Shown piece after piece: positions 57,374-64,000 of a stretch of DNA of 64,000 bases; within the stretch, counting starts at the first letter, position 1; each line of letters begins with the position of its first letter. The notes beneath the pieces are model-generated. The model had not been told where the DNA came from. It was given only the letters and a program-made list of their open reading frames with translations, and ran no database searches. A program made the position numbers and the translations under genes. Origin of the DNA: Varanus komodoensis (lineage: Eukaryota > Chordata > Lepidosauria > Squamata > Varanidae); assembly GCF_004798865.1 (NCBI RefSeq), contig NW_025335438.1:11249043-11313042 (forward strand), written 5' to 3'.

Positions 57374-60300
57374 TGGCAAGAAAAGAAGAAAAAGAGAAAG
57401 AAGAGTCTATAGGAATGTAGCAAAAAAAGTGGGATATGTTTATGGCAAGCAAAGCAAACATTCAGTACATGGAAACCAACTGGCTAAAACAGAAGAATAA
57501 AATCATTGGTTAACTATGACCAAAAGGAACATTCAGATGAATGTTTGCTTCTCCACCATTATGTCACACTCACTAATGTGCAAATAAGTGATATCTGTGA
57601 ATCAGGGAAATCATTGTAATTGCACACAGTGGAACACCTAGGTAATTTCTGACCCTTGACCTAAAGATATTACTATGACTGTTTGTGGGGGGTTTAGAAG
57701 CTCATGGTATTAGAAGACCATGAATATTAACATTTTCCCACTTCCACTGTCATTCTAGGTTTTAAAACTGTTTCTACATTCTTGATATGCTAGGAAAACA
57801 AAAACAAAAAAACTGTTTGCCTCATTTAAAGGCCATTCTGACCATGGGCAGTTTTGCATCTTCAGCTCAGTCATGGCACCAGCATCAGCAGGAATAGAAT
57901 CAAGTTTGCTTCTTCATCAGCCAATCTCTAAGTGGTCATTTGCTCCTTGCACCACCCCCTAAGCTTTGGGGTCCTGAACTTTGTGCCCACCCCTGCAAAG
58001 TCCAGCCCTGACTGTGCCATGATGCCATGTGCAGCTTACAGTGGAAAAGAACCAGTTTGGCATGATCAGTCTGGCACTGTTGCTTGGGTTGTCTGCTATT
58101 TAGCACTGACACTTTGCTGGCCAGGAACTGTCATAACACTGCCCAAGTTGGTGGAGTACTGCACCCCAGATCCTCAAGTATTTGAGAATGAGCATGCAAG
58201 CTATTTTGTTCTTGTACCAAGTACTTTGAACATTCTCACACAGTCGAACACACAGAAGCTAGCCTATCTAAGACTGTTTTGCTATTGGCCCAGGCCTGAA
58301 TCTGTCTGAATCTACCAGAATCTACTGCTGACCTACTAATTTCTGTTCTGTCTCCAGCAGAGTAGATTTGGTTTCCTGATATAGCTATGTGTTCTCTTTT
58401 ACAGAAAACAATTCTCTATTTGAAGGCATCCTTGTTTGTTTGTTTTTCTGTTTGTCTGTTTTCTAGAAGTATGGAATCTCTAGAATTAGGATTGTGGCCA
58501 ACACACACTTTGATTAAACGCTCCTGACTTCTGCAAGGCAGACATGGCTGTGCCAGTTCTCTGTACTGACCTCTGCTTGCAGGATTGATTTCAATACCAT
58601 CACCAGCTGGAGTACAACCTCCATCATTCTCAGCCACCATGGGCATGGTAGTTGTAATCCAACACATCTGGCATATAGCAAGTTGGGAGAAGGCTGCATG
58701 AAAGCGTTCTTAATTTTATAGTATGTGCACCTCCCTAGACCACCCTTCTGGTTTAGTACTGCAGCATGGAGAGGGAAAGCCCTTAAAGAGCCAGGCAAAT
58801 AAATGCAGTGTGCAAAGGGGCTGAGATGAAGCATAAATTGGCTGTATTTCATTTTCCCTTAATAATAATATAAAAAATCTTGGTTTTTCCACCACTAACT
58901 GTATAATCAATTTGCTCTCCTGCTGGCTTACTAACTTGTTGTTGGCTTTGCTTCAATAATATCTAGCCTGTAATGAGGGAAATGGGAGGCTATAATCACA
59001 CTGAAGGAAAATAAGCAATTGTGCTTTAACTTGTGCTTTAGCTGTGTAGAATTTTGCTGTCTTTCCCTCTTTCATTCAAAAGCTCAGTATGTCTCCCTAT
59101 TCCCAGTCTATTTTGTTAAAAGAAAAAGAAGGAAAATTTAGTGTGTGGTTTTCCTCTCAAGCTTAGTGAATAATGTGGCAGTGATTGGCTGACACAAAAT
59201 ACTTAAATCCAGTTCTCAGTTTGCTGCAACCATAAGCCTACCAAGTTTTCTCCCCACCTCACCCCCACTTCACCCCCAGCGGCTTTAACCATCATTAAAT
59301 GGTTACAGAATCTGACTGTAGATACAGCTCAAATATGAAAGTAAGCATGAGTAATATAACATCATATTCTTTCATGATGTAAAATTGCTAGTCAAAGTAT
59401 GTTTTAGTTGTTAAATTATCCTACTAGAAGTCTTGGAAAGATCACAGAGAAAATCATATGCCATAATAACTGCTGAGTTTGTTTTCCTTGCCTTCAGAAA
59501 TTATACCCTCTATTATGGGTGTGTTCACTCACTCACTTTTAATTCCACATTTTTTCCAACACCTTGGATATAGTAGATACTAGTTAAACATACAAGATAA
59601 ACAAAGATTATCTTTATTCGCAGTGTTGCCAGACAAAAAAAATCTCCTTTTTGCAAGCTGTCCTACCCCTTCATTTCTATTTCTGCCTCTCTATAAATCT
59701 TACCATTTTAGAAACATACAATATGCCTAGTAGAACTGCATTTAAAAATAGATGGAATTTTTGCTGTAGGAAAATTAACTATGCCATACACTTGCTTTCC
59801 ATGTGCTCCTTTTTGATTTCTGAACTGGCTGGCGAAACAGTCTGCATATGTGGGCTGTTGATATTCTGTACATGTTGGATGGCTTTAAACTGCAGACAAG
59901 GAAGTAAAGGAGGTTTATATTTTTCATTTTCCATACCATTTTATATTAGTCAATTGTGTTCATGTGATCAGCAGCATTTTTCATAACAACAGGGAAATGA
60001 AGGCCTCAGAAATTAATAAGTAACAGTTAATATGTGTGTATTTTCTGAATTCCTCTTTCATTTCTTTGCAAATTAATCATACTTATGTAGATTCAGTGCA
60101 TGGTGGGTATGTAGAAAAATGAATTGCATTATTCTAATGAACTAAAACTTTTTCTTTAAATCCTCTTACTAAAAATTTCTAGGGAAAGGAAAACCTACTT
60201 TCACTCAATTTTTTTTTTTTTTTCTACTGCAATCCTCTACTGCAGCTTCTGGTTTTGTCAAAGTATTCAATGCCACACCCAGACACTAGTAAAAAGATGT

Positions 60301-60944
60301 GCAAAGGAATGTAAAGGCTGTCTGTGCTTATTGAGCAAATAATACAGATCAAAATATCTTAATCCTAAATATGTCTAATCAAAACCAGGCTCTGCAAAGT
60401 TAAATAACACTGACTCCCAGGTAAGAGGGAATTGTATTGCAGTATTATTAATGTTTTCACACTGAATAACTGGTTTATTATAAAATAACTGAAAAGTCCA
60501 GGTTTTATTTTAAGGATGTAGATTGGAAAATTAGAAGGCCAATTTAACAAAGCTTAGTTTTCTGTACTACACTGAAATCCAGGTCATCACAAAGCCCTCA
60601 CAATGGATAATGTGAGTCCCATGGATAATGTCCATGGTTTCTAGGGTTGCATGGGATTCCTGGGTTGTTAACTCAAAGCAGAAACAATGAGATCACAGCT
60701 CATCCATACAATTTCTAGATCAACAGTTTAGGGAGTTCCCCCATGTAATGCAAACCAGGACACTGAGTCAGACCTGACTGACATTGGTTCTACAGGGTTT
60801 TAGGCAGTTTTTTCAACCCTGCTTGGAGGTGCTAAAATTGGAATTCAACCTGGAACCTTCTGCAGATAAACCATGTGCTTTTCCACTGAGTCATGGCCAT
60901 TCAATATGCAAACTATCTGCATCTTTATAGGCAATGGTCCACAC
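57374..60944. other. Unassigned DNA with a few repeat fragments
   Basis: Positions 58590-58690 carry the dispersed 'TAGTTGTAATCCAACACATCTGG' repeat. A tRNA-SINE head in reverse is visible at about 60840-60905 ('CCACTGAGTCATGGCC'). A TTTG-rich run lies near 58430-58450 and a T15 tract near 60212. No gene was found. Confidence 0.3.
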
Positions 60945-61325
60945 CTTTATTTATTTAGAGTATTTCTAGGCCATCCATCACTTCTGTCTCTGGACAGCTT
61001 ACAGTATAATCTGTAAATACAATATATAAATCCAAATAACAATAAATGTCCCATGACTGACATGGATGAATCAATTATTAAAATAAATTAACCAGATTAA
61101 AATTATAATAAAACTTAAAATCTATTGGCCTTAAAATATAAGGTTAAATAAAAAGGTCTTGACCTGGCACCGAAAAGCATATAATGATGGCGCCAGGCGG
61201 ACCTCTCTAGGGAGCGCATTCCATAGCTGGGTGCCGCCGCAGAGAAAGCTCTTCTCTGAGTACTCTGTCTCCTGATCTCCTTCAAGGAGGGTTCCCAGAG
61301 GAGGGCCTCTGCCTGGAAGGAAATT
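60945..61325 (-). mobile_element. L2-group LINE 3' end, reverse orientation
   Basis: A TTTATTTATTTAGAG tail is at left, then 'GGCGCCAGGCGGACCTCTCT' and a minus-strand frame reading 'FLCGGTQLWNALPREVRLAPSLYAF'-type sequence in two blocks. It matches copies at 16990 and 29745. Confidence 0.85.
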
Positions 61326-61554
61326 TGTAGTGTGGTTAAGGAGGTCCACCATTTCTATGTTCTTGATGGGCTTCCCTTGTCAGAGGCCCTAAGTTACAAC
61401 AACCCATAGCATTTTGTTAATGTCATAACTCCGCTCTAGGAAATTGGGCTAATGAAGTAGACATGCAGTTCTCTGCTACAATACTGGAAACAGCCACCAG
61501 GTGTGGTGGCAATGATAATAAAACAAATGAGAAGAGAGTGAAGGGAATGCACAG
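61326..61554. other. Unassigned DNA
   Basis: No feature was recognised. Confidence 0.3.
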
Positions 61555-61790
61555 GAATTTTATAAAATAATCAATTCAGATTCAGGCTGGACATCAGGAA
61601 AACCTTCCTCACTATCAGAGCAATTACAACAGTGGAATCAGCTGCCTAGAGTGGTGGTGGGCTCTCCCACACTGGAGACATTCCAAAAGGAAGTGGGATA
61701 GTGTAACTTGGTGTCCTGCAACAGCAGAGGGTTTGAACTGATGTCCTTCATGGCCCCTTCCAACTCTACTATTCTATGATTCTATAAAAA
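61555..61790 (+). mobile_element. CR1 LINE 3' end
   Basis: 'AGGCTGGACATCAGGAAAACC', 'CACTATCAGAG', 'CAGCTGCCTAGAGTGGTGGTGGG' and 'CATGGCCCCTTCCAACTC' end in TATTCTATGATTCTATAA, the characteristic CR1 terminus. Only the last coding part and 3' UTR are present. Confidence 0.92.
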
Positions 61791-62984
61791 TCGTGACATA
61801 AAGGTTACCTTATGTTAGGAAGCAATGGTCGTGTCTGCATTGTCCTGAAAAACTTTACAGAAGAAATATTTCTCTGAAGAGAAGAATTGGGTTGACAACT
61901 AATTGAAGAAAACTAACATTTCACAGGCATGGAGAGCACCATAAAGCATAAAGGGGAGCCCAAAGCTATGAATGGAAGAAATGAAATAGATGAAATAGAA
62001 AGGTCCAACAGCAGGCAAGGAAGTGCCTTCCTCTGAGCCACACCACTGTCCATCTACCTCAGGGTTTATTCACTTCTTCATTTGGTTACAATAGTTGAAT
62101 GCTGTCCCATAACATAATGTACTCTGAGCAATAAATATAAAAACATAGAGATACATATGTTTTAAAAAATGTAGATGTTGTTTAAACACCAGATCAAAAA
62201 CAGCATGAATGCAATAAGAAAGCAACTTGTACAGCAACCTTGGAGTTGAGACAAGGAGTTAGCCACCTTAGATTTAGCCAACATAAACTATTCAAATCTT
62301 GGGAACACATGACCTTGCTCAAGCTGGAATTTCCTTATGAGGCAGCAGACGAAGGGGGTTCCCTGACACTGTCAGGGGGTAAAATCTCTTACAGCTTAAC
62401 CTTCATTAGGAAGTGATAAGACCATGACAATGCAATATATGCCAATCTCATGCCCTCCCACTCATACACACTTAGATCATTATTCTGTTCATTTGAGAAA
62501 ACCATGTCTAGATTACCTCATTGCATTAGTTGGAATTGTGATGTGCTAGCCCAGGCCTGTTACGGTGGCCACAAGCTGCCAGCCCTGGTTGAGGTCTTGA
62601 CAATTCAGTTGCTTCATTTCTCGTCCTTAGCATCCAGTGACCTTGTTTGTTTGCTTTAACACCACTGGCTACTTTCATTCTATAGATGGCTCCACTGGCT
62701 TTTACCCTGGCTAGTGACTGATCCATTCTTTGCGCACAGGGACAAACACACACACTGCTTTTAAGTGCTGCAGTGATCCTTTTAAGTGATCCTCTGGTAC
62801 TCAAGCCTGGCTCTGTGATGGTTACTGAAAGATCAAACAACATGTTACATTCATTGTGTGGTGTGCAGAGGATTTACAAAGTAATTGCATATGCAGGAAT
62901 GGAGATAATTTTCATTAGGACCAAAGCACATGGCAAAGGGATGTTTAATCCTTTCATCCCCCTCATAATCCCAGTGAACATTTC
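61791..62984. other. Unassigned DNA
   Basis: No gene or named repeat was recognised. Overlapping short frames at 62450-63090 on both strands have no similarity I know. Confidence 0.3.
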
Positions 62985-62990
62985 TCTCAT

Positions 62991-63027
<37 letters not shown>

Positions 63028-63032
63028 TACAT
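62985..63032 (+). repeat. Compound (CT)n (CA)n microsatellite
   Basis: About fifteen CT units, interrupted once or twice by CC, pass directly into about five CA units. The Arg/Glu- and Ser/Leu-rich frames here are translations of the repeat. Confidence 0.92.
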
Positions 63033-63054
63033 ACACAGTGCTGCACTTAAAGGA

Positions 63055-63140
63055 AGTTCTTGTAGTTCTTCAAAGGATTTTGGATTCTAACTCTCATCAG
63101 TCCCAGCCAACATGGCCGAAAGTCAGGGGTGCTGGAAGCA
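63055..63140 (-). repeat. Dispersed 'CTCATCAGTCCCAGCCAACATGG' repeat
   Basis: 'TTTTGGATTCTAACTCTCATCAG' followed by 'CCAGCCAACATGGCC' is a copy of the repeat noted at 5215, in the other orientation. The class is not known to me. Confidence 0.5.
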
Positions 63141-63384
63141 ATAGTCGAGTAAAACCTAAAGAGCCAGCATTTCCCCACTTCTGTTCTACGGCTGACCACA
63201 GCATCCAGGGAGAATTTCAAGGGAAAGGGGAAGGATTAAACCTCCCCTTCCTACCCACCACGGTCCCTTTGAAAATTGCAAACTTAATGTTACAACCATC
63301 ATAGCTGCAAGTCACACAGTTAAGGTAATGTGAATTTTGATGGTAGGTCTCAATGTTGTGACAGGCAAGAAGGCAAAGAAATAG

Positions 63385-63575
63385 GAGAGGAGGCATGGCT
63401 TAGTGGCAGAGCACGTGCTTTTCAAGCAGAAGGCTCCAAGTTCCATTTCCAGCACCTCCAGGTAGAGCAGGAGAAAACTGCTCAAAATCCTGAACAGCTG
63501 CTACCAGTCTGTACAAACGGTAGTGCCCTAGATGGACTTAGAGGCTGACTCAGTATAAGGTGGCTTCTTCTAGAA
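63385..63575 (+). repeat. tRNA-derived SINE, second type
   Basis: The A-box-like GGCATGGCTTAGTGGCAGAGCA and a B-box-like AGTTCCATTTCC come first. A body with 'AACAGCTGCTACCAGTCTG' and 'TAGATGGACTTAGAGGCTGACTCAGTATAAGG' follows. The body differs from the 43386 type, so it is a separate SINE family. The cloverleaf is not intact enough for a tRNA gene. Confidence 0.75.
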
Positions 63576-64000
63576 GGTAGCACCTTTCTTTAGGAGAGAA
63601 TAGCGATGAATGGGGCTGACATTCATGACCACAGTTGCAATTTCTTCCCCCAGCAGTGTTAAATTAAACAGTGCTGTTTCTTGGACAAGACTTGGCAATA
63701 GAGCAGCTAATGGCATTGGGGCAAATAACAAATTCCTATTCTGCCTTGCTTTTGTACCTTTAACTGCAGTGGTGATTGCCTGACCTGCAGAATCTGACAT
63801 ATATGAGCACAGGGAACTGTAGGAGTTGCTGCTGGAAATGCACTGCCATGCAAGCCTGCTTCATACATGGCAGTCTCCAAGCATGTGTCTGACTGGGGGC
63901 AGCTGGGTATGCTCATATGTACTTAACCTTCATCTTATTTGCCAGACTGGGCAATTTTCTCATTATTACTTTTTTTGTAGGCATTTAAAAGGTGATCTGT
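63576..64000. other. Unassigned DNA at the window end
   Basis: No gene or repeat was recognised. The two minus-strand frames here have no family signature. Confidence 0.3.

Noticed and set aside
62851-63090. Short frames rich in Arg/Glu or Ser/Leu near 63 kb
   Set aside because: They are translations of the CT/CA microsatellite in opposite directions.

Overview
The window looks like nuclear DNA from a squamate reptile (lizard or snake). The evidence is the repeat mix: several BovB (RTE) LINEs, many L2-group LINEs, CR1, AT-rich L1, tRNA-derived SINEs with MIR-like bodies, a Tc1/mariner remnant and a hAT MITE. The DNA is AT-rich apart from one strong CpG island. I see no intact protein-coding gene.

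The main structure is a decayed, unprocessed copy of NCOA2 (SRC-2/TIF2/GRIP1, a p160 nuclear-receptor coactivator), read left to right on the + strand. It comprises a CpG-island promoter with a first exon resembling the NCOA2 5'-UTR exon (about 14.37 kb), the exon that should carry the start codon (19964-20068; ATG replaced by ATT), a well-preserved PAS-B exon (36962-37109), and the next large exon (43184 to about 45648). The last exon has a one-base frameshift, a SINE insertion, a BovB insertion and internal deletions. The bHLH and PAS-A exons were not found. Introns and splice sites are retained, so this is a genomic duplicate or a degenerate gametolog, not a retrocopy. The CpG island is still CpG-rich, so transcription as a non-coding RNA is possible.

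Layout. 1-13.9 kb: SINEs, a hAT MITE with target-site duplication, two L1 pieces, a BovB fragment and a solo LTR. 13.9-15.7 kb: CpG island, exon 1 and an 11-unit TGCC tract. 15.7-19.6 kb: L1-like and L2 remnants. 19.96-20.07 kb: start exon. 26.9-30.8 kb: about ten diverged monomers of a roughly 170-bp tandem repeat carrying TTAGGG-like motifs, interrupted by three blocks of inserted sequence. 30.8-32.9 kb: a CR1 element abutting the 3' end of a Tc1 element. 36.7-45.7 kb: the remaining NCOA2-like exons. 46-64 kb: L2 copies, a second solo LTR of the same family, a BovB copy with a 10-bp target duplication and an internal 215-bp inversion, a CR1 3' end, SINEs and unassigned DNA.

NCOA2 identification rests on remembered human NCOA2 protein and mRNA sequence. 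Repeat families were assigned by recognised motifs and by comparing copies within the window. No database search was run.
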